Translations under genes and position numbers: made by a program
Shown: positions 34,713 to 42,653 of the stretch, piece by piece
How the letters are laid out: the number at the start of each line of letters is the position of its first letter
How positions within the stretch are numbered: the stretch's first letter is position 1
Notes under the pieces: generated by a model
Database searches by the model: none
Told to the model about the DNA's origin: nothing
What the model saw: the letters and a program-made list of their open reading frames with translations, nothing else
DNA from: JASBTN01 sp965228805
GTDB taxonomy: Bacteria; Pseudomonadota; Alphaproteobacteria; Rhodobacterales; Rhodobacteraceae
NCBI RefSeq assembly: GCF_965228805.1
Contig: NZ_CBDDIE010000003.1
Coordinates: 2,356,001 to 2,420,000 of the forward strand
Reading direction: 5' to 3'
Length of the DNA stretch: 64,000 nucleotides

Positions 34713-36512
34713 ATGACTCAGGACAGCGGTCAAACACCGAAAAAACCGCTCTGGCGACGCAGCCTCTTCTGGGGCATGCCAGTCGCCGGAGTTGCGGGCG
34801 TCTTTGTCGCCGGCATCGTCTTCTGGGGCGGTTTCAACACCGCCATGGAAGCGACCAACACCAAGGACTTCTGCATCTCGTGTCACGAGATGGAGGATTT
34901 CGTCTATGAAGAATACAAGGGCACGATCCACGACGTGAACCGCTCCGGTGTCGGCGCGGTCTGTTCCGACTGCCACGTGCCGAAAGATTGGACGCACAAG
35001 ATCATCCGCAAGATCAAGGCCTCGAAGGAAGTTTGGGGCAAGATTACCGGCAAGATCTCGACGCCCGAGAAATTCGACACCCACCGCCTGCAGCTGGCGA
35101 TGAACGAATGGGAGCGCATGAAGCGCACCGACTCGGTCGAATGCCGCAACTGTCACGACTTCGAGTCGATGATGCCGGAGTTCCAGGCCCCGCGCGCCCG
35201 TCAGCAACACCTGAACGCGATGCGCACCGGTCAGACCTGTATCGACTGCCACAAGGGCATTGCCCACCTCGACCTGCGTGACCGCGCGGACGAGGATTAC
35301 CTGGCCGAGCTCGAGGCGCCGAACCCGGAGTTCATCCGCGAGGTGCCGCAGGAATACCTCGACAGCCTGGCACGTATCGAAGCGATCGAAGCTGAAGAGG
35401 CGGCCGCGGCCAAGGCCGCGGAAGAGGCCGAACGCCAGCGTGTGGGCGACGCGATCGCCGCAGCCCGTGCCGATGAGCGCGCCAAGGTCGAGGCCGAGAT
35501 GGCCGGCACCGCAAGCGCCGAGGATGAAGGTGTCGACGTCGCGCCGAACATTGACTGGGGCAGCGTTGCGTCGAGCGATCTGACCCTGTTCTACCCGGGC
35601 CAGGCGAGCTTTGAATGGGTGCAGAACGGCAAGACCCATGGCGGTGCCCGTCCGCTGACCCAGGGCGGCGACGCTTGCACGACCTGCCACGCCAAGGAAC
35701 TTGATGCCATCGGCAGCAAGATCGTGGCCGGCGGTGGCGGCAAGAACGACGAGCTGGAACCGACCCCGATTCCGGGTAAACGCGGCATCATCGGTGCCAC
35801 GGTCCAGGCGGCCTATGATGGCGACAATGTCTACTTCCGCCTGCAATGGCCGGATGCGCCCCACGCCCCCGCACCCTTCGTGGACGGTGGCAAGATGGAC
35901 CCGGACAACCCGATCAAGGTCGCGATGATGATCACCGGGACCGGCATCGAGATGGGTGAACAGGTCGGCTGCTGGGCAACTTGCCACGCGGACAACACCT
36001 ACATGCCCTTCGATCCGGGTGCGGAAGCGATTGCCGCAAGCGGTGACGTGGCGGCGGCCCTGATGGCCGAAACCTCCATCACCAAGTACCTGCCGGAAAG
36101 CCGCACCAAGATCGAGATCAAGGGGCGTCGCGGCAAGGCCCAGGGTGGCTGGGACAAGCTGGCCGAGGCCGCTCAGATCGAGCAGTACCTGGCCGACGGC
36201 ACCTACATGGACCTGATGCGGGTCTATGCCGATGGTTCCGCCACGAACGGCTACCTGCTGGAACGCCGGGTCGAGAACGAGGGCGAGATCGCCGCGCAGG
36301 CCAAGCTGGGGGATGACGGCATGTGGACCGTGGTCTTCTCACGGCCGCTGGCTGGCGGGGTGGGTGACGTGGCCCTGGAGGCCGGTCAGACCTACACGGT
36401 CGGCTTCGCGATCCACGACGACTATGCCTTGGCACGCTTCCACCACGTGACGTTGAACACCACCATGGCGCTTGACGATCCGGAAGCCCAGATCAACGTG
36501 GTTGGTCAATAA
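34713..36512 (+). CDS. NapC/NirT tetrahaem cytochrome fused to an ethylbenzene-dehydrogenase-like haem domain
   Basis: 599 residues, three times the size of a normal NapC/NirT. Residues 1-40: cytoplasmic stretch and membrane anchor (WGMPVAGVAGVFVAGIVFWGG). Residues 54-180: NapC/NirT domain with four CxxCH (54-58, 84-88, 144-148, 176-180). Residues 215-265: charged Ala/Glu coiled coil. Residues 280-599: an EB_dh/cytochrome c-552-like domain (DNVYFRLQWPDAPHA, NPIKVAMMITG) with CTTCH at 322-326 and an unusual CX3CH (C420, C424, H425). It should carry quinol electrons to periplasmic acceptors such as NirS or the cupredoxin. Strong terminator downstream. Confidence 0.85.
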   Translation: MTQDSGQTPKKPLWRRSLFWGMPVAGVAGVFVAGIVFWGGFNTAMEATNTKDFCISCHEMEDFVYEEYKGTIHDVNRSGVGAVCSDCHVPKDWTHKIIRKIKASKEVWGKITGKISTPEKFDTHRLQLAMNEWERMKRTDSVECRNCHDFESMMPEFQAPRARQQHLNAMRTGQTCIDCHKGIAHLDLRDRADEDYLAELEAPNPEFIREVPQEYLDSLARIEAIEAEEAAAAKAAEEAERQRVGDAIAAARADERAKVEAEMAGTASAEDEGVDVAPNIDWGSVASSDLTLFYPGQASFEWVQNGKTHGGARPLTQGGDACTTCHAKELDAIGSKIVAGGGGKNDELEPTPIPGKRGIIGATVQAAYDGDNVYFRLQWPDAPHAPAPFVDGGKMDPDNPIKVAMMITGTGIEMGEQVGCWATCHADNTYMPFDPGAEAIAASGDVAAALMAETSITKYLPESRTKIEIKGRRGKAQGGWDKLAEAAQIEQYLADGTYMDLMRVYADGSATNGYLLERRVENEGEIAAQAKLGDDGMWTVVFSRPLAGGVGDVALEAGQTYTVGFAIHDDYALARFHHVTLNTTMALDDPEAQINVVGQ

Positions 36513-36520
36513 CAACAAAG

Positions 36521-36553
36521 AAGCGGCCAGCCCCTTGGGTTGGCCGCTTTTCT
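36521..36553 (+). terminator. terminator after the NirT fusion gene
   Basis: 9-bp stem aagcggcca / tggccgctt extended inward by ccc/ggg pairs, followed by TTCTTT. Confidence 0.85.
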
Positions 36554-36590
36554 TTGCTTAGATGAAGAGGAATTCAGAGAGGACACGATC

Positions 36591-37019
36591 ATGCGCAGCT
36601 CCCTTTCCCCGCTCGTATTCGCCGCCGCGCTGACCTGCGCGGCTTTTCCCGTTCTGGCAGCTGACAAGACCGAAGCCGAGATGGCCGAGATCTGCGGCGA
36701 GGCCGAACAGCGTTATGTCGACATCTACGGCGCCCCGTCCGCCGAGTTCGAGGGCGCGGTGGTCGTTACCATGTACAAATACAGCTTCTGCCCGCGCGAG
36801 GTCACGGTGCCGGTCGGCACCACTGTGCGCTGGGTCAATGTCGACAAGCGCACCAGCCATTCGGTGATCGTGAAAGGCCAGCCGGAAAGCGATCGTGCCT
36901 TCCCCGAAGAGGTGATCGAGTTCACCTTCCTGGAGCCGGGCGACCCGCAGGAATACCTCTGTGGTCCGCATTGGGAGAGCCATGAAATGATCGGCATGGT
37001 GACAGTGACGGTGGAGTAA
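36591..37019 (+). CDS. periplasmic cupredoxin (plastocyanin/azurin-like)
   Basis: 142 residues with a signal peptide (MRSSLSPLVFAAALTCAAFPVLA). Type 1 copper ligands are visible: His in KRTSHSVIV and the C-terminal C-x2-H cluster with trailing Met, YLCGPHWESHEMIGM. A second Cys near residue 64 lies in KYSFCPREVTV. Probable electron carrier between the NirT fusion and NirS (pseudoazurin-like role), inferred from position between the nirS and nirE units. Flanked by terminators on both sides, so it is its own transcript or a read-through product. Confidence 0.85.
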   Translation: MRSSLSPLVFAAALTCAAFPVLAADKTEAEMAEICGEAEQRYVDIYGAPSAEFEGAVVVTMYKYSFCPREVTVPVGTTVRWVNVDKRTSHSVIVKGQPESDRAFPEEVIEFTFLEPGDPQEYLCGPHWESHEMIGMVTVTVE

Positions 37020-37047
37020 TATCGGTCTAAATTATCGTTGTAAAACA

Positions 37048-37077
37048 GGGCGTTCCGTCAAAGCGGAACGCCCTTAA
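37048..37077 (+). terminator. terminator after the cupredoxin gene
   Basis: Perfect 10-bp stem gggcgttccg (37048-37057) / cggaacgccc (37064-37073), loop tcaaag, then TTAACTT, which is also the left half of the next FNR-type box. Confidence 0.85.
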
Positions 37078-37087
37078 CTTATGTCAA
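37074..37087 (+). promoter_or_regulatory. FNR/Dnr-type box upstream of nirE
   Basis: TTAACTTATGTCAA, one mismatch to TTGAC-N4-GTCAA, same left half-site as the nnrS box. It abuts the preceding terminator and ends 154 nt before the chosen nirE ATG. Confidence 0.65.
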
Positions 37088-37240
37088 GGAACGCCCCCCC
37101 TCCCTGCGGCATTTTACCTTTGAAACCGGACCGAGCCTCACCCGCCGGCAATGTCATCGAATCGACACGCGCTGAAACAGGCGCGCCTGTCCGCGGGAGG
37201 GGTTTGCTTCCAGCCAACCCTTGGGACGAGCGAGACACAC

Positions 37241-38002
37241 ATGACCGGCAAAGTTTTCCTCATCGGCGCAGGACCCGGCGACCCCGATCTTCTGACCCTG
37301 AAGGCGGCGCGTCTGCTCTCCCAGGCCAGCTGCGTGGTGTTTGATCGGCTGGTGTCGGATGAGGTCGTCGCGATGGCGCCGGAAAACGCCAAGATGATCC
37401 CGGTCGGCAAAATGCCGCAATGCCACCTGGTCACCCAGGACCGGATTAACGAGATCCTGGTCGAGGAGGCGCGCGCGGGCCATGACGTGGTGCGCCTGAA
37501 AGGGGGCGACCCGCTGATCTTCGGGCGCGGGTCCGAAGAGGCGATGTTCCTGGCCGAGCACGGCATCGACAGCATCTACGTGCCCGGCATCACCGCCGCC
37601 CAAGGTGCCGCCACCGTGTCCGGCGTGCCGCTTACCCACCGGGGGCTGGCCACCGGCGTGCAATATGTCACCGGCCACCGCCAGTCCGACAAGGTGCTGG
37701 ACCTCGACTGGAAACGCCTGGCCGACCCGATGACCACGCTGGTGGTCTATATGGGCGTTTCCTCGATCGGACAGATCGCGATGGGGCTGATGACCGAGGG
37801 TCTGCCCGGCTCGACCCCCGTCATGGCGATCTCCAAGGCCACCAATGCGGACGAACGTCGCATGGTCTCGACCCTGTCCAACATCGCGGCAGATACGCGC
37901 GAGGCCGGACTGAAACCGCCAACCTTGTTCATCATCGGCCAGGTCGTGTCGCTCTATGACGCCCAGGCCGAACCGGCACGGGAGATTGCCGCACATGCCT
38001 AA
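37241..38002 (+). CDS. nirE: uroporphyrinogen-III C-methyltransferase NirE
   Basis: 253 residues from ATG 37241, where the family's MTGKVFLIGAGPGDPDLLTLKA begins; an in-frame ATG at 37151 would add 30 unconserved residues but lies at a spacing from the FNR box more like the other promoters. SUMT motifs: GAGPGDP, YVPGITAAQGAATVSGVPLTHRGLA (split) and VVYMGVSSIGQIA. Makes precorrin-2, the entry to haem d1. First gene of the nirECFDLGHJN operon; nirC overlaps by 8 bp. Confidence 0.93.
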   Translation: MTGKVFLIGAGPGDPDLLTLKAARLLSQASCVVFDRLVSDEVVAMAPENAKMIPVGKMPQCHLVTQDRINEILVEEARAGHDVVRLKGGDPLIFGRGSEEAMFLAEHGIDSIYVPGITAAQGAATVSGVPLTHRGLATGVQYVTGHRQSDKVLDLDWKRLADPMTTLVVYMGVSSIGQIAMGLMTEGLPGSTPVMAISKATNADERRMVSTLSNIAADTREAGLKPPTLFIIGQVVSLYDAQAEPAREIAAHA

Positions 38003-38315
38003 ATTGGTTGCCCTATCCCTTCTGGCGACCTCTCTGGCCATGGCTGCCCCAGCGGCCACGGCCGACAGCCTTGATCCTGATGCGCTCAAGCGACTGGTGC
38101 ATCAGGATTGCGGCTCCTGTCATGGGTTGACCCTGAAGGGCGGACTGGGGCCGGACATCCGCCCCGAGACGCTGGAAGGCTACGACCCGGAAATCCTGCA
38201 AATCATCATCCTCGAAGGCATGCCGGGCACAGCCATGCCGCCCTGGAATCCGCTGATCAGCGAGGCGGAAGCCGCCTGGATCGCCGACTACCTCCTGAAG
38301 GGAGACACCGAATGA
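37995..38315 (+). CDS. nirC: cytochrome c NirC
   Basis: 106 residues: signal peptide (MPKLVALSLLATSLAMAAPAATA) and one haem site CGSCH, with a C-terminal Met ligand candidate in GTAMPPW. NirC is a small periplasmic cytochrome that can donate electrons to NirS or take part in d1 maturation. Overlaps nirE by 8 bp and nirF by 4 bp. Confidence 0.92.
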   Translation: MPKLVALSLLATSLAMAAPAATADSLDPDALKRLVHQDCGSCHGLTLKGGLGPDIRPETLEGYDPEILQIIILEGMPGTAMPPWNPLISEAEAAWIADYLLKGDTE

Positions 38316-39472
38316 AACGTCTGATTTCCACCCTGGCGCTGAGCGTCGCCCTGGCCGCCCCCGCGCTGGCCGAGACCCTGGCCACCGGCGACCTGGGGCT
38401 GATCATCGAACGGGCCAAGGGGTCGGTGGTGTTGATCGACCAGTCTGACCGCGCCGCCCTGGCGCGGATCGACGGCTTGGGCGATCTGTCCCATGCCTCG
38501 ATGGTTTATTCCTCGGACGAACGTTACGCCTATGTCTTCGGCCGCGATGGCGGGCTGACCAAGGTCGATATCGTCGAACGCAAGGTGGCGAACCGCGTGG
38601 TTCAGGGCGGCAACTCGATCGGCGGGGCGATCTCGGATGACGGCACGTTGGTGGCCGTGTCCAACTACGAACCCGGCGGCGTGCGCATCTTTGACGCCGA
38701 AACGCTGGAGATGGTTGCGGATATCCCGACCGACAGCAAGACCATCGGCCTGGTCGATGCCCCCGGCCGCCGCTTCGTCTTTACCATGTGGGACACGGGC
38801 GAGACCTGGATCGTCGACATGGACGGGGTGGAACCGGGCGCCGAGCCGCCGATCACCAAGATCCCCGAGATGGGCGAAAACCCCTATGATGCACTGATCA
38901 CCGCCAATGGCCGCACCTACATCACCGGCCTCTTCGGCGAGGACGGGTTGACCGCGCTGGACCTGTGGGATGAGAGCCCGGAACCGATCCGCGTGCTGCC
39001 GGATTATGGCCGCGGGCAGGAGGAAATGCCGGTCTACAAGATGCCCCACCTGGAAGGCTGGGCCCATACCGGCGCCGAGTTCGTGCTACCCGCTGTGGGT
39101 CACCACGAGGTGCTGTGGATCGACAGTGCGACTTTGCAGGAAACCGCCCGCACCAAGACCTATGGCCAGCCGGTCTTTGCCATGGCCCGGCCCGACGGGC
39201 GTCATGTCTGGGTGAACTTCGCCCACCCGCTCAACGATACGATCCAGGTGATTGACACGATGACCAAGGAAATCGTGCATGAATTCAAGCCCGGCCCCGC
39301 CGTGCTGCACATGGAATTCACCCCGCGTGGGCATGAGATCTGGGTTTCGGTCCGTGACGAGAACAAGGTCAAGATCTACGACACCGAGACCTTCGAGCTT
39401 CTGTCCGAGATCGACGCCGACAGCCCCTCGGGCATCTTTTTCACCGCGCGTGCGCACAGGACCGGATTGTAA
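38312..39472 (+). CDS. nirF: haem d1 biosynthesis protein NirF
   Basis: 386 residues with a signal peptide ending ALA at about 20 and a propeller fold related to the d1 domain of NirS but without haem c. Blocks: LGLIIERAKGSVVLIDQ, YAYVFGRDGGLTKVDIV, RRFVFTMWDTGETWIVD and LPAVGHHEVLWID. Acts in the periplasm on a late d1 precursor. ATGA overlap with nirC. Confidence 0.93.
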   Translation: MKRLISTLALSVALAAPALAETLATGDLGLIIERAKGSVVLIDQSDRAALARIDGLGDLSHASMVYSSDERYAYVFGRDGGLTKVDIVERKVANRVVQGGNSIGGAISDDGTLVAVSNYEPGGVRIFDAETLEMVADIPTDSKTIGLVDAPGRRFVFTMWDTGETWIVDMDGVEPGAEPPITKIPEMGENPYDALITANGRTYITGLFGEDGLTALDLWDESPEPIRVLPDYGRGQEEMPVYKMPHLEGWAHTGAEFVLPAVGHHEVLWIDSATLQETARTKTYGQPVFAMARPDGRHVWVNFAHPLNDTIQVIDTMTKEIVHEFKPGPAVLHMEFTPRGHEIWVSVRDENKVKIYDTETFELLSEIDADSPSGIFFTARAHRTGL

Positions 39473-39475
39473 GCC

Positions 39476-40471
39476 ATGAGACTGGTTGCCGACCCCACCG
39501 ACCGTCGCCTGCTGGATGATTTCCAGCGCGACTTTCCGGTCACCCACCGCCCGTTCGAAATCCTGGCCGAAGAGGTCGGGTTGAGTGAGGAAGAGGTGGT
39601 GCGCCGCCTGAATGCCATGCGCCTGTCGGGCCGGATCACCCGGGTCGGCGGCACCTGCGCGCCCAATACGATGTCGGCCTCGACCCTGGCCGCCGTGGCC
39701 GCGCCGGTCGATCAGATCGAGGACGTGGCCGCGATCATCAATGAAGAGCCCGGCGTGAATCACTCCTATGAGCGCGAAGATGTGTGGAACATCTGGTTCG
39801 TCGCCACCGGCCCGGACCGGGGCCACGTGGACGCAACCCTGGCCCGGATCGAGGAAAACACCGGCCTCACCGTGCTGGACCTGCGCCTGGTGCGCCCGTT
39901 CAACGTGGATCTGGGCTTCAAGATGGACGGCACCACCAACCCGGTGAATCCGCCCGCACCGCGCACCGCTGATCTGGACGCGATCCAGCCCGGTGACCGC
40001 GACCTGATGCAGGCGCTGTGCCAGGGGCTGCCGATCGAACCGCGCCCCTATCAGGCGCTGGCCGAAAGCCTGGGACGCACGGAAAACGAGGTGCTGGACC
40101 GGATCAGTGCGCTTGCCCATGCGGGCATCCTCTCGCGCCTGGGCGTGATCGTGCGTCACCGCGCGCTGGGCTGGCGCTCGAACGCGATGGTGGTTTGGGA
40201 TCTGCCCCATGACGCCATTACCGAGGCCGGGCCGCAGCTGGCCGCGCTTCCCGGTGTCACGCTGTGTTACGAACGTGTGCCCGTTGAAGGCGCCTGGCCC
40301 TACCGTCTCTATTCCATGATCCACGCCAAGTCGCGCGAGGACGCGCTGGAAGTGTTGGAGCGCGCTGCGAACCTGCCCGGGTTGAAGGGCGTGCCGCACA
40401 AGCCGCTGTTTTCGACCCGCTGCTTCCGTCAGACCGGCGCCATGATCGCCGACCGTCGGGAGCGCGCGTGA
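39476..40471 (+). CDS. nirD: sirohaem decarboxylase subunit NirDL (fused NirD and NirL)
   Basis: 331 residues, two Lrp/AsnC-like units: NirD (about 1-155; TDRRLLDDFQRDFPVTHRPF, VNHSYEREDVWNIWFV) and NirL (about 170-325; GDRDLMQALCQGLPIEPRPY, VTLCYERVPVEGAWPYRLYSMIHA, in part). With NirG and NirH it decarboxylates sirohaem to 12,18-didecarboxysirohaem. Despite the winged-helix look these are enzymes, not regulators. Fusion of D and L is known in other denitrifiers. Confidence 0.92.
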   Translation: MRLVADPTDRRLLDDFQRDFPVTHRPFEILAEEVGLSEEEVVRRLNAMRLSGRITRVGGTCAPNTMSASTLAAVAAPVDQIEDVAAIINEEPGVNHSYEREDVWNIWFVATGPDRGHVDATLARIEENTGLTVLDLRLVRPFNVDLGFKMDGTTNPVNPPAPRTADLDAIQPGDRDLMQALCQGLPIEPRPYQALAESLGRTENEVLDRISALAHAGILSRLGVIVRHRALGWRSNAMVVWDLPHDAITEAGPQLAALPGVTLCYERVPVEGAWPYRLYSMIHAKSREDALEVLERAANLPGLKGVPHKPLFSTRCFRQTGAMIADRRERA

Positions 40472-40944
40472 TGGTTGCCCGTGATCGCACCCCGGCGGTT
40501 CTGGATGAAACCGACCGCCTGCTGGTCAATGCGCTGCAGGACGACCTGTCGCTGGATCACCGCCCCTTTGCCACCCTGGCCGAGAAACTGGGGCTGAGCG
40601 AGGACGAGGTTCTGACCCGCACCAAATCCCTGCGCGAACAGGGGGTTCTGACCCGTTTCGGCCCGTTCTTCGACGCCGCCGCCATGGGGGGCGCCTTCTG
40701 CCTCTGCGCGATGGCCGTGCCTGCCGACAAGTTCGAGGCGGTCATGACACAGGTCAATGCGCACGCCGAAGTCGCGCATAATTATGAACGCACGCACCGG
40801 CTGAACATGTGGTTCGTTCTGGCGACGGAAACGCCCGAAGGGATCAAGGAAGCGGCCGACAGGATCGAAGGGGAAACCGGCATCACCGTGCATTGTTTCC
40901 CCAAACTGCAAGAGTTCTACATCGGGTTTCGGGTGGCCGCATGA
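40471..40944 (+). CDS. nirG: sirohaem decarboxylase subunit NirG
   Basis: 157 residues from the ATG at 40471 (TGATG overlap with nirDL, GGGAG 8 nt upstream). Lrp/AsnC-like: DETDRLLVNALQDDLSLDHRPF, then AEVAHNYERTHRLNMWFVLA, the conserved sirohaem-binding HNYER segment. Forms the decarboxylase complex with NirDL and NirH. Confidence 0.92.
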   Translation: MVARDRTPAVLDETDRLLVNALQDDLSLDHRPFATLAEKLGLSEDEVLTRTKSLREQGVLTRFGPFFDAAAMGGAFCLCAMAVPADKFEAVMTQVNAHAEVAHNYERTHRLNMWFVLATETPEGIKEAADRIEGETGITVHCFPKLQEFYIGFRVAA

Positions 40945-41432
40945 GCACTGTCCTCGACACAACGGATCGCGCCATCATCACGGCGCTGCAATCGGGGCTT
41001 CCCCTGGTGCCTGCGCCTTATGCTAAGGTCGCCCAGGGGCTGGATCTGAGCGAGGACGACCTCGTCACCCGTCTGCAAGCGATGAAGGACACGGGCGTCA
41101 TCCGCCGCATCGCTGCCGCGCCGAACCACTACAAGCTGGGCATGGTCGCCAATGGCATGACCGTCTGGGACGTGGACGACGCGCAGCTGTCCGAGCTTGG
41201 CCCTCTAGTCGGTGCGCTCGACTTCGTCAGCCATTGCTATGAACGTCCGCGCGATCTGCCCGAATGGCCCTACAATCTCTTTGCGATGGTTCACGGATCC
41301 TCGCGCGATGAGGTGGAAGAGAAACGCGCCCGCATCACCGAGCTTCTGGGCGATGCGCTGAATGGCTGCGACATCCTCTATTCCACCCGCATCCTGAAAA
41401 AGACGGGGCTGAGGCTCCGCAAGAAAGGATAG
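40941..41432 (+). CDS. nirH: sirohaem decarboxylase subunit NirH
   Basis: 163 residues, ATGA overlap with nirG. DTTDRAIITALQSGLPLVPAPY at the N-terminus and FVSHCYERPRDLPEWPYNLF (CYERP) in the middle define NirH. Complex partner of NirDL/NirG. Confidence 0.92.
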   Translation: MSTVLDTTDRAIITALQSGLPLVPAPYAKVAQGLDLSEDDLVTRLQAMKDTGVIRRIAAAPNHYKLGMVANGMTVWDVDDAQLSELGPLVGALDFVSHCYERPRDLPEWPYNLFAMVHGSSRDEVEEKRARITELLGDALNGCDILYSTRILKKTGLRLRKKG

Positions 41433-41435
41433 TCC

Positions 41436-42653
41436 ATGTTTCGCCTGACCGAATACATGCACCAGCTGGTCGAGCCGACCCCCGTGCGTCCACGCCGTGG
41501 CTCCGGCATGCCGAAACCGGTGGTGATCTGGAACCTGACCCGCCGCTGCAACCTGAAGTGCCGCCATTGCTACACGGTCTCGGCGGATGTGGATTTTCCG
41601 GGCGAGCTGACCCACGACCAGGCCATGGCCTCGCTGGAGGACCTGGGCCAGTTCAAGGTGCCCGCGATCATCCTGTCGGGCGGCGAGCCACTGGACCGGT
41701 TTGACGTGTTCGAGATCGCCCACCGTGCCCGCGAGTTGACCCGCGTGTTGGCCTTTTCCACCAACGGCACGAAGATCCACGGCGAGACCGCCGACAAGAT
41801 CGCCGAGGTCGGCTTCGACTATGTCGGCATCTCGATCGACGGGATCGGCAAGACCAACGACTGGTTCCGCGGTGTGGACGGGGCGTTTGACGATGCGGTG
41901 CGCGGCGTGCGCGAGCTGAAGAAACGCGGCGTGAAAGTCGGCCTGCGCTTCTGCCTCACCGAAGGCACGCAGCACCACCTTGAAGACCTGTTGCAGCTCT
42001 GTGATGACGAGGGGGTCGACAAATTCTACCTCTCCCACCTGGTCTATGCGGGCCGGGGCGACAAGAACCGGGGCGAGGACGCCCATCACCAGATGACCCG
42101 CAAGGGCATGGATATCCTGATCGAACGCGCCTGGCTGGCGGCGGCCGAGGACATGCCGCTGGACATCGTGACCGGCAACAATGACGCCGATGCGGGCTAT
42201 TTCCTGAAATGGGCCGCCAAGAATTTTGACGAGGCCAAGGTCGCCAATCTGCGCGAGCACCTGGCGGCCTGGGGTGGCAATTCCTCCGGCATGGGGGTCG
42301 CGAACATCGACTTCCTGGGCAATGTGCACCCGGACACCTACTGGTCCGACTACACGATCGGCAGCGTGAAGAAGACGCCGTTTTCCGAGCTTTGGACCGG
42401 TTCCGACCAGATGCTGGCCACCCTGCGTACGCGGCCGCGTCCGCTGGAAGGGCGCTGTGGCGACTGTTCGCTGAAGGACGTCTGCGGTGGAAACACCCGC
42501 ATCCGCGCCCTGCAGCTGACCGGCAACCCCTGGGCCGAGGATCCGGCCTGCTATCTGACGAATGACGAAATCGGTGTGACCGAGGCGGCCGAGCGGCTGG
42601 AGGTCACCCCCTTCCGAGGCAAGAAACATGACCCGAAACATCAATTCTTCTAA
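41436..42653 (+). CDS. nirJ: radical SAM haem d1 synthase NirJ
   Basis: 405 residues. Radical SAM cluster CNLKCRHC (Cys 38, 42, 45), SGGEPL, and a C-terminal SPASM-type Cys cluster (GRCGDCSLKDVCGGN) for an extra Fe-S cluster. Replaces two propionates of didecarboxysirohaem by oxo groups. The 3' end overlaps nirN by 26 bp. Confidence 0.95.
   Translation: MFRLTEYMHQLVEPTPVRPRRGSGMPKPVVIWNLTRRCNLKCRHCYTVSADVDFPGELTHDQAMASLEDLGQFKVPAIILSGGEPLDRFDVFEIAHRARELTRVLAFSTNGTKIHGETADKIAEVGFDYVGISIDGIGKTNDWFRGVDGAFDDAVRGVRELKKRGVKVGLRFCLTEGTQHHLEDLLQLCDDEGVDKFYLSHLVYAGRGDKNRGEDAHHQMTRKGMDILIERAWLAAAEDMPLDIVTGNNDADAGYFLKWAAKNFDEAKVANLREHLAAWGGNSSGMGVANIDFLGNVHPDTYWSDYTIGSVKKTPFSELWTGSDQMLATLRTRPRPLEGRCGDCSLKDVCGGNTRIRALQLTGNPWAEDPACYLTNDEIGVTEAAERLEVTPFRGKKHDPKHQFF

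Noticed and set aside
39476..41432. NirDL, NirG and NirH as Lrp/AsnC transcription regulators
   Set aside because: They look like Lrp/AsnC proteins but the operon context and conserved HNYER/CYERP segments identify them as sirohaem decarboxylase subunits.
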